Position numbers and translations under genes: made by a program. This document shows, piece after piece, positions 10,611-22,352 of a DNA stretch of 64,000 bases. Within the stretch, counting starts at the first letter, position 1. Each line of letters starts with the position of its first letter. Origin of the DNA: Periconia sp. R9002 (taxonomy: Eukaryota; Ascomycota; Dothideomycetes; Pleosporales; Periconiaceae); assembly GCA_023627715.1 (NCBI GenBank), contig JAMAHW010000001.1:1054001-1118000 (forward strand). The letters are read 5' to 3'. The notes under the pieces were generated by a model. It did no database searches. It was given only the letters and a program-made list of their open reading frames with translations, and had not been told where the DNA came from.

Positions 10611-12501
10611 TGGAGGCGAAGAAAAAGAACTTCGCGGCCATCGACACGGAGACTTACCGTCTGACGCATCTTGAGTTGGCGCCCGAATATATGAGCGAAG
10701 ACTATTCCCCAGACGATACCCTTCTCAGCTTGGGGGGCTACTACAAATTATCAGTTGAAATCCTGTGCGCTGCTATCGAAAACAAGTGTAGTAACGACAA
10801 AATAAAATGGTACATTACAAACGTCTCTCCGACAGCTAAATCATAACTTACAGACGATGGCTGGCCGGCATTCTACTATGCCGTACAGCGAAATTCGACC
10901 GAACTCGTGACCATGCTGCTTCAAAATGGTGTCAAGGTCAATGATGGTTTGGAGATTTCTCTCATGGCTTTCCTCATCATTTACGGCTATAAAGAAGCCG
11001 TAGACACGACAGGGATTATGAAGGTACTGCTAGCTTCCGGGCTGGGTCCGACAATCATTCCGATTGATATGTGGGAGAAGTACCTGGAGACACCGCAGGC
11101 CACTATACCTCAAGCCACTAATTCAGAGAGTAAATGGTGCAGTAGCAAGTATCGAACTGTTCTCGCCGAGTCTCTGCATCTTAGTCATCGGTATTTACTT
11201 CACCTAGCGTCGCAGAATACCTTGTACAGGCCTCGAATGCTACAAATTGCCGAGGCAAACGACATGTTAAAACTCATGACGCTACCATATTATCTCATTG
11301 GACAGCGGCCCGCTGCGGATATCGTCATGAAGCAGGTTTACGCGCATGTCGCGCTGAGCAAGAAAAACCCCCTGGTCATAGCTTTCGCAGGGGCATCTGG
11401 TCATGGCAAAACGGAGTTAGCCAAAGCAATGGGAGAATTACTCTCCGTAAAAACCTGTGAAATTGACTGTACCCAGGTTCAAAGGGTTACAGAGCTGTTT
11501 GGTTCCCCGGTCGGATATCGCCGCAATGAAGATGGATCCAAGCTGAATAACTTTCTGGCCTCGCACAGTGGGCGAAGATCTGTGGTATTTATGGACGAGT
11601 TTGATAAAACTAAGGAGGAGGTTAAAGAGGCTCTTCTATTGCTCACGCAGAATGGCAAACTCTTTACTCAGCATTTTTCCGATATTATTAACGTTGATTA
11701 GGTGATTATGAGGACCGCCGCGACCACACCGCAGTAGATTGTATTCAGACTATTTGGATTTTTGCTACCAACCATGGTAACGATGTAATTGGAGCATACT
11801 ATGCCAAGCATATCCAGAAGCTGGACGAGAAGAAGCGGAACAAGGTCGACTTGAAGACTCTCCAAACCAAGCTGACCCAAGTGTATCGAAACAAGTTCGG
11901 AGTATGTTTAGCTATTGCCATAGGATATGGCCTGGACTAATTCGAATAGGCACCATTTACCGGACGTGTGAGCTGCATCGTGCCATTCCTCCCATTTACA
12001 AAGTCAGAATGTGCGGTGGTAGTGCACCGCTTGTTTACTACAATTCGCAACGGAGATTCGTAATCCCATTGATGTGAACCCTGACAGTAAACGACTCGTG
12101 GGGCATTCCCGGCTCTCGCTCGAGGAAGATGGTACGTATCTCAAGGCACTAAGTAGATCGACACACCACATGGTGTGGGGTTTCGAGATCTTAGTAACCT
12201 TCTGCAACACCATTGCGTGATCTTTACTGACTTTTCACCCTTTTTAGGCAAAGTCTGCACCGAATTGTCGAACAACTTCTACAGTCCAGACCTCGGTGCG
12301 AGAAGTCTCAAGAATGCTGTGGATCGGGTGGCGGCCGATCTGGCGATCGAGTATAGTAACTCAGACACATTGGTCGATGAAACCATCAATAAAGGCCCAC
12401 TTCAGCAATTCACTGCCAGGCGCATTCCTAATGGGTCTGATGGGTACGAGGTCTCCGTGTTTGCAGACAGGTCTGGAGGAAGTGAGGATAAGGAGTTATG
12501 A
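10611..12501 (+). CDS. ClpB/Hsp100 D2-type AAA+ ATPase with ankyrin-like N-terminus, one frameshift
   Basis: Exons: 10611-10787, 10854-11654, 11702-11901, 11950-12131 and 12248-12501. The intron at 11655-11701 is GC-AG (G|GCAAAC...GATTAG); splicing it gives LLLLTQNGDYEDRRD and removes an apparent stop. Two ankyrin-like repeats (DGWPAFYYAVQRNSTELVTM) precede a single AAA+ module with Walker A GASGHGKTE, Walker B RSVVFMDEFDK, sensor 1 IWIFATNHG and the ClpB D2-small domain (NFYSPDLGARSLKNAV, with the GAR sensor 2). There is no Clp N-domain or D1 ring. In exon 4 the frame breaks at 12034-12036: TTT where TT would restore LLLQFATEIRNPIDVNPDSK. It is therefore either a recently inactivated gene or an assembly error. 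The start at 10611 is the first in-frame ATG; an upstream exon is possible. Probable role: protein remodelling of unknown clients. Confidence 0.7.
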
Positions 12502-13712
12502 TGATCGTAGCGAATGATAAAAAGAAATCGGTGGAAATAAGAGGCCACAAAAGCAGGAAAACTGTAGAGATTGCAAGCTGTGAAGGTAGGAATTGAATGT
12601 GCGAACAAATTTGTTAACATGTCGGGGAACGATAAAAAAGTTGGATAATGTGTTGTTATGGGTAGATTTACATGGGCAGCATTGTTTTGTACGATCGCGG
12701 ACGATCTGTTTATCATCTCTTCACTGATATTGTTCTTGCCTGAACGAGTAGCTTTAATGCCCTGCGTGTCACTTTAGAAGACATTTCGAACTTGAGGGGG
12801 TCTCACGACAAAGTCCGTCGGGAAATCAAGGGTAACATATATCCGATTTGGCAGACCACAAATGAAAAAAGAGTTCAAGTAACGAATCAAGCAGCTTCGG
12901 TTTAATATAGATTCGTGTAGTAAAGACTAAGAAGCAACTGTAGGCAGACAAATCTAGCAGAATGTAAAAAAGGCGAACACTAACCTTAAACAAGATATAT
13001 ATTATAACACCACTATCTAAAGACTACTATTTTACAAATTTTAGTCTATTTAGCGTTTCAATAGTTTTTGCTATACAACACTCCACTATGTCATACTTAC
13101 AGCGTATACCAGTACAATAGATACGCACTAGTATCAACTTACAAATGGCACTTTTAGGTCGATTGTTATCTTTTTTTTGCTAGATGTTTTTGCTGTTGGT
13201 ATGCGGGTTTGGGTCAGAAATAGGCAAAAACAGCGGCTGGAGGCAGATAAGCTATTCAAGGGATTCTCAATTGTAGCGATTGGGAGCGATCTTTAACGTG
13301 CACTCTCGCTCGACGTTTGCGATAGAATCGTGCACATACCCTACAAGAAGCAAACTTTCTACAAGGGCTAGACGCTACTCACGCGCTTGCATCTAAAATT
13401 TTGACTGCTAGTGACCAGGCAGTGTGAAAGTTTCTTGATGCTCTTGGTCGTATTCGTTGATCTTGTTTGTTGTTTACTTGATCTCAATTGATGTGTTTTG
13501 TATCAGACTACTGAAGTAGATGATGAGTCGAACAGGCTAATACGTAATAAAATCATGTTGCGGTAGAACTCTAGTTTAGATAATTGTCTGCAACTAATTA
13601 AGTAACGTCTAGCTAGGGGTGTTCTATTTGTTGTCCTATCCGTGCGGAAGCAACTAACCTTATAAGGGAATGTGTCAGCTAGACTAACGAAGTCATTAAA
13701 TCTTGAAATGCC
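12502..13712. other. Gene-free, partly AT-rich stretch
   Basis: No coding sequence supported. About 12900-13200 is AT-rich with many TATA/TTTT runs and looks like degraded repeat DNA. Confidence 0.45.
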
Positions 13713-13799
13713 AGGCACCCACATAAATACTAGGCACCAATATATCAGGTGCCCGCATAAATATCAGGCATTTGCAGAAGAATCAGGCACCCGCAGAAC
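13713..13799 (+). repeat. Degenerate ~19-bp tandem repeat upstream of the kinesin gene
   Basis: About five imperfect units beginning AGGCACC or a variant: AGGCACCCACATAAATACT, AGGCACCAATATATC, AGGTGCCCGCATAAATATC, AGGCATTTGCAGAAGAATC, AGGCACCCGCAGAAC. The array ends 28 bp before the start codon at 13827, so it probably lies in the 5' leader or core promoter. Confidence 0.7.
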
Positions 13800-13826
13800 A
13801 ACACCTCGGACACTCGCTCCTTCGAC

Positions 13827-15191
13827 ATGACACCCTCAAAGCACACTCCCTCTTCCTTCAAAGTCTATGCGAGGTGGAGGCCTTTAAGCACGAGCGATCT
13901 ATCCGCACCGGAATTGGAAAGAAACGTTATTCAGCACGAAACCACCCAGTCCATATCACTTTCATCAGGACCTGGCTCGAATCGAACTCGTACATGGAAG
14001 AGCGGGCCTTCCTTTGCACAAGTGTTTCCAGAGACTGCTACAAACAACCATGTCTTTGAGAACGTGGTCGCACCGGTATTGCCTCAAGTTTTGTTGGGAG
14101 CTACCTGCAATTTCTTCGCCTACGGACATTCCGGTAGCGGAAAAACACACACTATCATAGGTTACAATTTTGAGGATAAACAGCACCTTGGTCTATGTCT
14201 TTCTGCGGCATATGATCTTTTTCAGGCCCTTAAAAACCTCAACACGGAATTAAGCCTGTCAGAAACCGATCAGACTGGAAACAAAGAAGAATTAGGTGTC
14301 GCAGTCCGTCTTTACGAAGTTCGAGGGAAATGTGCGTACGACCTCTTCAACGACGGTATAGAATGTCATATCCGTGAGGGACCAGATGGACATACACATA
14401 TTCGAGGGCAGACGGAGGTATTGGAAGGTGGGAAAGTAAGGGTTCGTCCAATTGTCGCTATGCCATGCTGGTCATATGAAGAGCTTCGAACAACGGTTCT
14501 AGCTGGATTGGAGAAAAGAAAGACTGGGTCGTCTTCCGTACACGACGAGAGTTCTCGCACACACGCCGTCCTTGAACTCGAAATCGTCAATAAGGCATTG
14601 CTGGAAGCACGCGACGCAGTCACGGAACGAGAGTCGGAGCTTGTGCCCGTAGGGAAACGGGCCACTGACGTGTATCTGGAAGAGCACGGCAAGTCACTGG
14701 TCCGGACACCCGAAGGAAATTACATCCAAAATCCGGATTATACATTGAACCAGCAAAGGATCGATGATGCCGAGGCTGAGAAGAAGGAATACGAGACTCG
14801 TTTGAAGTCGGCAGAAGACGCAGTCACACACTGTTTCGACACGCGCCGGCATCCGTGCCTCGGAGGCAAATTTGTCTTCGTAGACCTTGCCGGGTCTGAG
14901 TATTTCGATCAAGCTCAATCAAAACAAACTTTGCAGGAGCAGCGACAGAGTCGACAAATCAACACGGACCTTTTCGCGTTGAAGGAGGTTATACGTGCCC
15001 GAGGTTCAAGCCAAGCCCGCATCCCATTTCGATCTTCTCCGTTGACAATGGTTTTGCGTAGCCATTTCTCGGCGAAGAATAATGGGCAATCTGCCATGAT
15101 ACTTACCGTGTCGCCATCCAATACGCAGTTTGCGGCTACGCTGAATACGCTCAAGTATGGGAATCTGGTTGGTGAAGCCGGTAGAACCTGA
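13827..15191 (+). CDS. Stand-alone kinesin motor-domain protein (kinesin-13-like)
   Basis: Single-exon gene of 454 aa that is almost entirely motor domain. Visible are the opening strand FKVYARWRPL (residues 11-20), the P-loop GHSGSGKTHT (about 100-109), switch I SSRTHA (about 242-247), switch II DLAGSE (about 353-358), and the C-terminal RSSPLTMVLRSHF and NTLKYGNLVGE, which resemble kinesin-13/KIF24-type motors. There is no coiled-coil stalk or cargo tail after the motor. An insertion of roughly 100 residues, Glu/Arg-rich and helical-looking, separates the two switches, where other kinesins have a short segment. All nucleotide-binding residues are present, so ATPase activity is plausible. 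Whether it moves on or depolymerises microtubules cannot be told from sequence. Confidence 0.85.
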   Translation: MTPSKHTPSSFKVYARWRPLSTSDLSAPELERNVIQHETTQSISLSSGPGSNRTRTWKSGPSFAQVFPETATNNHVFENVVAPVLPQVLLGATCNFFAYGHSGSGKTHTIIGYNFEDKQHLGLCLSAAYDLFQALKNLNTELSLSETDQTGNKEELGVAVRLYEVRGKCAYDLFNDGIECHIREGPDGHTHIRGQTEVLEGGKVRVRPIVAMPCWSYEELRTTVLAGLEKRKTGSSSVHDESSRTHAVLELEIVNKALLEARDAVTERESELVPVGKRATDVYLEEHGKSLVRTPEGNYIQNPDYTLNQQRIDDAEAEKKEYETRLKSAEDAVTHCFDTRRHPCLGGKFVFVDLAGSEYFDQAQSKQTLQEQRQSRQINTDLFALKEVIRARGSSQARIPFRSSPLTMVLRSHFSAKNNGQSAMILTVSPSNTQFAATLNTLKYGNLVGEAGRT

Positions 15192-16078
15192 TGGAACGTA
15201 TATATATAGGGGCAAAAGGTGGCACACATACAAAGAAACGTGCGCGCTTAGGACATAGCATATATAGAATGAACGGCTCAATAGCTTTTCTCTCGTCTGT
15301 GTTGCACCAGCTGTTGGAAAAAGTTTTTCCTGATCAGGACCCTCTCGTGAGCGGGCATGTAGCGTGATTCATTATACCGATAAAATTTGTACGAAAAAAC
15401 CATTGATTTGTATAGTTATAAATACGCTAACAGCAGCTGTCCCACTTGGCGGTTTGGCACGATGCGTTGGCTCTCGAATTTGAAGTCCGACTTATAGGCG
15501 GCTATCCTCAGATTTACAGTATGATTGGGCTTGTTTTTTAGATTCAATAAGAGCCCTTATTACGTAATAGAAACTTCTTTATAACTAGGTAGGTACTCCG
15601 TCTCTCATAGTTTATAGTTCTTGGTTATTAGTATACATGCAACACCTCAGTATTTTCATTCTTCAGTCTGCAAGCGGGCAAACTGGATTAGGTACTATAC
15701 ATATGTGATTATCTGACTTTTTCAAACGAAATCCGCAAGGCATTGTAGCATGGTAAGGCGGTGCACGAATTCGTATCTTGCAGGGCATGAAAATTATGCT
15801 AGGATGAAGCATTCATAGAAAAACAGCAGTGTTGAAGGCAGAACTATGGCTCACGGTTTGGTTAGATAAAAAAAACAATAGCGAAAACACAATGAACAGA
15901 ATTTCCGAGCGAATATCCGCTTTCGAACTTGTAACTATACACCCCATAGGTTGTCACCTTTTTTGAAACGGAATGAAGCGAAATAGCTGACTGAAATTTT
16001 GTTATCACATCATCTCGAGGGAATGGGCAAACCTTATCCAAAACTCATAACCCAAATACCCCACTTGTGTTCAGGCAG
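15192..16078. other. Convergent 3' flanks, no gene
   Basis: Shared downstream DNA of the kinesin (plus) and the P450 (minus). It is AT-rich, with no ORF that resembles a family. Confidence 0.5.
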
Positions 16079-17785
16079 TTACGGCTTGGATAATGTGAGG
16101 CGAACTGGTAACCCGTCAACTGGATGCGCTGAGCCCAACTGTATCTGGTAAGCCCGTTCCCCATTCACAGTCTTGACACCCGTAGGCTTATGGATTGCAT
16201 CCCACTCATCAAACGCTTCCTTCATTTCGAAGTCTCGGGCTGTAAGTGCAAGAACCACTTTCAACTCTGTCATCGCAAGCTCTGTGCCAATACAAGCACG
16301 CGGTCCGAATTCGAACGGCCGCCATGCATTCTTATGCGGTTTCAGTTCCTCATCAGGATGGTCTGGTAAGAAACGCTCTGGCAAGAACTCTTCTACTCGA
16401 GGCCACCAAAGGGGGTTGTGATGCAACCCGTGATGTACTGCCCAAACGAGACAATCTTCGGTTGGAAATCGGCGACCTTGACGATCGGTCAAGAGAAATC
16501 CACTCTGCCCCTTTCGAGGAGACGAGACAACAGGAAACAGCCTCAAGGTCTCTTTGATCACTGCCAGGGTATATGGAAGGCGATTACAGAGTGTAGGATC
16601 TGCTAGAATCCTGGAAGGAGCTTCCTCCTTGTCCCGACCAAGCACCTCATCATGCTCGGCGCGGATTTTCGCGAGAACTCGAGGATTTCGAGATAGTAGC
16701 AGCCAAGCATAACAGATAGTGGTGGATGTTGTATCATGCCCCGCAAAGATGAATACCTTCATCTGGCTCCGTGCGTACTTTCGAAAATGTGCATCCATCT
16801 CACCTCGCTCGTTGTACGCGCTGAGGGCCAGATCAATGATTGTTTTACTTCTTGAGTCCTCGCGCGTGTTTTTGTACCGCCTGTCAAGGTCTTGGTCGAT
16901 ATACTTATCCATGATTCTTCGATTGTTCCACATATGGAAGTACCGCATCGGATTGAGAAGCATGCCAATACCCATTTCTAAACCAAATGCGGCCCATTGA
17001 CGTTGATGTAGCAATGCGGATATCCACGGACTAGGCTGGCCTTGGACATTCAGTTCAGTATCCCTAGAGGAACCTAATTGTCAGCTAATGGAGGACAGAG
17101 GCATTGTGTAAGACGCCATACAGTGCGACCCGTCCGATAACATCAATCGCAAGATTCAGAGCATGGTTTTCGAAACAGAACATATTGCCCTCTTGCGCCT
17201 TATCCAGCAACTCCCTTCGAAACTTCTTCACTTCCTCAACAATGGATGGCACGAGGTTTTGCATATGCGCAGGCGAGAAGCCAGGATTGAACAGTTTTCT
17301 CCAAAACTTCCAGCTCTCGCCTTCTAAACAATTCAGATCATACCCTCCTGTGATTGGGTACATAAAAGTCTTGACACCCGGATGTTTCGGAAGTAGTCGA
17401 TCCGGAGCACAGAATTGTGCAATAACATCTGGGTCAGTAACGATGAGTACAGGATCTGAGAATGGCCAAAGGTCCAAGTAAAATGTTGGCCCAAGATCTG
17501 GATAGCGTTGACGTATTTGATCAGCCAGATAATGACCATGAGCGTCGGTCGGAAGGCCTCGTTGAACCTCTGCTGCCACAAGAAGATGTCCTAGCACCAT
17601 ATTATGAGGCGGCATTGGCTACAAGTGGTTTAGTTTAAGTTTCTAGTTCAGCTTCTTGCTCTACTTACAAGTCCTTGTTTTTCAAGGGCCCTCATATATC
17701 GCCGGATACGCCATGCTTTCCATCCCCAGTGCACGAGAAAAACAAAGACCAGACCGCTCAAAGATGTTACCAAATACGGGCGCAT
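16079..17785 (-). CDS. Cytochrome P450 monooxygenase (A)
   Basis: Heme-thiolate monooxygenase, ER-anchored by an N-terminal membrane helix (YLVTSLSGLVFVFLVHWGW). Exons on the minus strand: 17785-17669, 17618-17122 and 17063-16079, giving 532 aa. Motifs: PPHNMVLGH near the proline hinge, I-helix AGHDTTST (about 312-319), K-helix ETLR (about 376-379) and heme loop FEFGPRACIG with ligand Cys about 462. The first intron joint (GGA CTT|GTAAGT ... CTTGTAG|CCA) puts the hinge directly after the membrane anchor. In the second intron the nearer acceptor would bring in a stop, so the CTCTAG|GG site was chosen. The start codon faces another P450 across 891 bp. Substrate unknown; it resembles secondary-metabolism P450s with the HNxxxGH hinge. 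Confidence 0.88.
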
Positions 17786-18676
17786 TGCGAAAACTCGGTA
17801 AGAGTTTCAATGTCCCTCGTGGCGCACACGATATGTAGCAGGTTTTGGAGTTGTGAAAGGGAAGGTTTTTGACCCCGTCCACGTGTGGCACAGCAAATCA
17901 AGACGGAAGTTGAAATGGAGGGGTAATCACAGCGTTGTGAGCCGTGCAGGGGCTGAGTTATGCCATATACAGGGTATGAGAGTAGCGTTGAACGGAGTCG
18001 TCCTGCCCTTAGGTTTGCTGCTCCCCGCACGTGTCCCGCTAAGTTCTCACCAAGGAGTTTTTTCAACAAAAAAGCTTGTTCTAAGTACCGAGATACGAAA
18101 TGGGAGGTCAAAACTCCGCAACGCAAAACAGTGCGGGGACAGTGATATTGCCTTATCTTCGGTCTGACGGTGTAGCTGACGTTGGATACCCACCCTTGCG
18201 CACTCGCCAGGGTCTATGGCGCTAAGTCCAGGCGCACCCCCGAAACTTAAACAGAACATGGAGCTTTCCTCGGAGCTTCGATCGACCTTTTGGTTTAGCA
18301 AATTCCGATAGCGTACCCTAGAGTCTATATCCTGCCATTAGCCCCTTTCCCAGCCTCTTAAATCTCCAGATACGACAGCTTTGACCCAAACCACCGTTGT
18401 ACCAATGCATGCAATTTCACCCCAATGATGTTTCGGTATCCGAAGGTACATCACGCTACATTTGCGTGAGGCCGTTTCGACGAAGAAATGATTCGCTCTA
18501 GCAAGGCAGGGGATGAGCTGAGTGTATCCCTGTCCTGGCTTATGGGTTACCAGCCTCTAGTGCTGCAGCAATATTTTTATTTTTCATGATAAGCCGCACT
18601 GCTATACATGCTAACCAACTTTGCTTGCTCCTCGCTTTATTGTTTCTCATGCTGTGAGTATCCACTGTCCGAAAAG
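17786..18676. promoter_or_regulatory. Shared upstream region of two divergent P450 genes
   Basis: The 891 bp between two opposite start codons contains no ORF with family resemblance. It is a candidate bidirectional promoter that could co-regulate the P450 pair. No binding site can be named with confidence. Confidence 0.5.
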
Positions 18677-20364
18677 ATGGACACACTGATTCTACAATGG
18701 ATCCTCGTTAGAATCGCTGTATCTGCCTTAACTGTTGCAGCATGGAGTATTATTATACACACACGCAAAAAGAGGGAGACGGAGTATCAGATTAAGCAGC
18801 CAGTGGACGCTCCAGGCAAACTTCCAGTCCTCGGTCATGCCATTGCTTTCTCCAGGAACATGGCCAAATTTACGCTCGATGTCAAGTAAGTATGCATAAC
18901 GAATTTCTGCGTATTCATCTAACGCAACTCAGGGCACAGTTCGATGGAATTCCATTGCGCCTAGACCTTTTGGTCATGAATATCGTTTTCCTAACAAAAC
19001 CTGAACATATTAGCTTGCTTTTTCGCCAATCTGACCTTACCAATAAACCTTATCGAAGGTTTGTGAGTTCAACCTTTGGTGTTCCCGACGACTTCCAGAA
19101 ATTCTTTGCAGCTGATAACACTGGACTTTCGCGTGTACCACTTCCAGGAACTACGGTCGCACCAGAAAATCGCGTGGACTATCTTATGCATTCTTATATC
19201 GTGGAATTTATGTCTGGTCCAAGCCTGAAACCTCTCGCAAAACGATTTGCAGAGAACATGGAGAAACAACTGCTTCGTTACCACTCCGAGGAAACTGATC
19301 ATGAAAATTTGTATGATTTTATCAAGAATAACATGTTTCACGTGTCGGTCGTAGGCATGTTCGGTACTGGATTGTTTGAGATTGACCCGGAATTCTGTGA
19401 GCACTTCTGGGAATTTGAAAGTGGTGTACCTGAGCTTGCTAAAGGCTTCCCGCGTTTCTTCTATCCTAAGAAATATCGCGCGAGGGATGTATGCCTTAAA
19501 ACAATGCGAGCCTGGCATAAAAGTCTTGATGAATACCGAGCCGCCGACCCTAACCGTGCCTCTAACCTTTCCGTACAGGAATATGACGATGTCCTCGGAT
19601 GCAGAATTGTTAAAAAACGCCATTCAGCGTTTGCAAAGATGCAGGTTATGAGCGACGACGCTAGAGCATCAGAAGATCTTGCACTGATCTGGGGTGCAAA
19701 CGCAAACGCTACACACGCCGCATTCTGGCTCATACATTCCATTATATCTGATGACACCATTCAAAGCCGCTTCCTCGAAGAAATCCAGGTTGCAGAAATC
19801 TCGCCTAAAAATGACAACTTCGCTACGTACGACATCGATTCTCTTTGTGCAATTCCCTACCTTCAATCACTTTACGCCGAAACATTGCGTCTCTACGTGG
19901 CAAACATGGTTCTACGAACTCCGAGATCTCGACCGATATCACTCGACGGTTGGGGCGTTAAACAAGGGGAACTAGTCGCCACTATGAGTTATCCAATGCA
20001 CCGAGATAACACCCGGTTCAATACAGGGACAGCCGACAATCCCCACCCACTTTCTGAGTTCTGGGCCGATAGATTTCTTACCATGAAAGGAGTTGACTCA
20101 AAATCGACAACATCGGCTCCGTCTACAACAGAGTTTTCGATGAACGGAACCGAAGGGGCCTGGATACCTTACGGTGGTGGGAGCAACGCATGCCCAGGTC
20201 GCTTTTTCGCAAAGCAAGAAATGTTGCTGACGGCTGCAATGCTCATCGGTAACTACAAAATACGATTGAACAAAAAGGTGGATGTGGATTGGAGGTATTT
20301 CGGTTCAGGCGTCCTGGGTGTCAAAGGCAAGCAACCGTTCAAGCTGCAGCCCAGGGTAAGATAG
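18677..20364 (+). CDS. Cytochrome P450 monooxygenase (B), CYP7/CYP8-like
   Basis: Exons 18677-18885 and 18933-20364 give 546 aa. The N-terminal membrane anchor (LILQWILVRIAVSALTVAAW) is followed by a basic stop-transfer and DAPGKLPVLGHAIAF. The I-helix reads WGANANATHAAFW (about 322-334), an Asn/Ala-rich form lacking the usual acidic-Thr pair and typical of CYP7/CYP8-related fungal P450s. The K-helix has ETLR (about 385-388) and the heme loop YGGGSNACPGRFF, with ligand Cys about 489. An upstream in-frame ATG at 18608 exists, but the chosen start places the anchor at the N-terminus. The I-helix form may indicate isomerase/dehydratase-like or sterol-type chemistry; this is inference. It is divergent to P450 A. 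Confidence 0.87.
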
Positions 20365-21079
20365 AAGTTGGATTAGGCAGCCCGTTTGGCATGATAAGAG
20401 CGCATGTTGTTGTACGATACATAAATATTTTCACGTGTAGCAACGAAGTGGAATAGTTTACATCGTGAAAAACTTCATCTCACGATACGTTATCCAACTA
20501 AAAAAATTATGGTCAAAGTCCCAGCTCAATTGGATTGTGCCAACCTAGTTATGTAGTTATCGAAACGTTATTATCCGCTGGTGACGGACCGACTTTTTTT
20601 TGGCTTGTTAGTAATTACCCGGAAACCTTTGGCCTTCGCGCCTTCATGCAGTAATAAGACGACCCGTCCCTCATGTGCTTCATGATTGGCTGCACGTTTG
20701 CTAACCCTACTCATCAACATGAAGGCAGACAATCGAAATCGCCACCCTATGAACGTACCAATAGGCCCGAGCGGGGCACGGAACGTGAAGAAAGAAAGGA
20801 GTCTCGCCCTAGGTCTCGGTTCGCATAGGGTTCGTGCCGCAACGGCACAGGAGAGTAAATCCCGGGCGTGTAATAGCACACGTGCCACTTGGCAGGGAGA
20901 CGTGCCACCCATGTCAAGAGATACCAACACACGCAGCTTACGTTAGCGCTTGGGGCCTTTTAACCACAGATATTGATCGACAAGAATCGGTCTCCGAAGT
21001 GAAACCCCATGGTTCTCTTCGAATGGCTCATAAACCAGATCTATGCTCTTGCACCATCAGATCTGTCCTGTAGGCAATC
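20365..21079. other. Intergenic DNA, no gene
   Basis: Short antisense reading frames here show no family resemblance and no codon bias. The last part is the promoter of the SAT4-like gene. Confidence 0.45.
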
Positions 21080-22352
21080 ATGAATTTGTACGACAATGCT
21101 GGCAGAATTCCCCGCAAGGCAGCCAACGTGAGTCGTCGGTGTTTTTTACCCCGATTACTGTGTTGCAGAGCTAATCTATTGCAGGGTTCGTTGTTGGCTC
21201 TCTTCGTTCTGGCACTACTCTCAACGATAGCCCGATTTTCAGTGAGAGTTCGCTACCAGCGCCGCTTTTTCTGGGACGATGCTTTGCTGGTTTTTGCCAT
21301 TGTGCTTCTCTGCACTTCCTTGGGGCTTTGGTTCAACTTTGTGGACGATATGTATTTTGTCCAAGGGTTAAGCCTGGGCTATGTCTCGCCAGATACAAAT
21401 CCGGCAACAATCGTGCCAAGGGCTTTGAGATTACATAAACTGAGTGATGTCGCGTTGGTACTTACTTGGACGTCCCTGAACGCGATCAAGTTCAGCTTTT
21501 TATTCTTTTTCTGGACATTGACAACTCCCGCTACCAAGCTGCGCGCGTACTGGTGGGTAGCTGTTGGCTTCACGTGCTTCACCTGGGCAGGAGGAGTGCC
21601 GCTGGAAATTGTTGCATGTCCCTATTTTGATGAGAGGTCCTGTAAGTTCACAGATAAAAGAAAACTAAGATGGCATCCGCTAATAATGAAACAGTGAGTT
21701 GCGCCAAGGAAGATCAGTATACTAAGACCATCGCAATCGCGGGTACACTGATTGCCGTGAACATAGCTTCAGATTTAATCAGTAATCCCGCCCATTCTCT
21801 TGCTTTCTAAGATTTTTACTGACCCTTTCAGTTCTCAGTATTCCCGTGATAATCCTATACAACATCTCTGTTCAAATCCGTACAAAGATCTTTCTTGGGA
21901 TGTCGCTCTGTCTTTCAATCTTGACTATCATCATTACAATAATTCGAGTGGCTGAACTCAGATTGCCCGGTTTACCCGTTGTGGACATCGTCTGGCAAAT
22001 CTACTGGCAGTACGTCGAAGTTTGTATCGGTATCATTATAGTTTCTGCGACGGCATTCAGGACATTCTTTGTTCAGCATGCTGCTCGCCAAACAGCCAAG
22101 CGATTCTCTCCAAAGGACTACTTTGAACAGCGGTTCCGCCAAAAACTTCGAAACCGCTCGGGAGAAACAAACGATGAGGACGGTTTTCATCTCTCCGACG
22201 ACATTCCCGGAGGTACGATGACCGGCATGAGAACATTCATTAGAAATAAGGGTGAAACTAGAATGGATGGCACAGTGGACAGCAACCCCTCAAGGACAAG
22301 TGAGGATTTGATGCCTGTGGAGTCGTCGAAGACGATATCCAATCCCGTATAG
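21080..22352 (+). CDS. SAT4/PTH11-like rhodopsin-fold integral membrane protein
   Basis: Exons 21080-21127, 21185-21641, 21695-21781 and 21832-22352 give 370 aa. The predicted seven-helix membrane core starts with LLALFVLALLSTIARFSVRV and the family signature RFFWDDALLVFAIVL (the WDD motif of the fungal rhodopsin-domain family). Further helices are LNAIKFSFLFFFWTL, AYWWVAVGFTCFTWAGG, TIAIAGTLIAVNIASDLI, VIILYNISVQ...IFLGMSLCL and VEVCIGIIIVSATAF. A 100-residue hydrophilic cytosolic tail follows. Extracellular cysteines lie around VACPYFDERSCSC. No CFEM domain is seen. Family members are often called PTH11-like GPCRs, but ligand and signalling are unknown. All introns are GT-AG with frame-consistent joints. 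Confidence 0.85.

Noticed and set aside
11699..11701. TAG stop inside the AAA+ gene
   Set aside because: It lies at the acceptor end of a GC-AG intron; splicing restores conserved sequence on both sides.
20571..20930. 119-codon frame on the minus strand
   Set aside because: Overlapping frames on both strands are equally open, composition is not coding-like, and no family resemblance.
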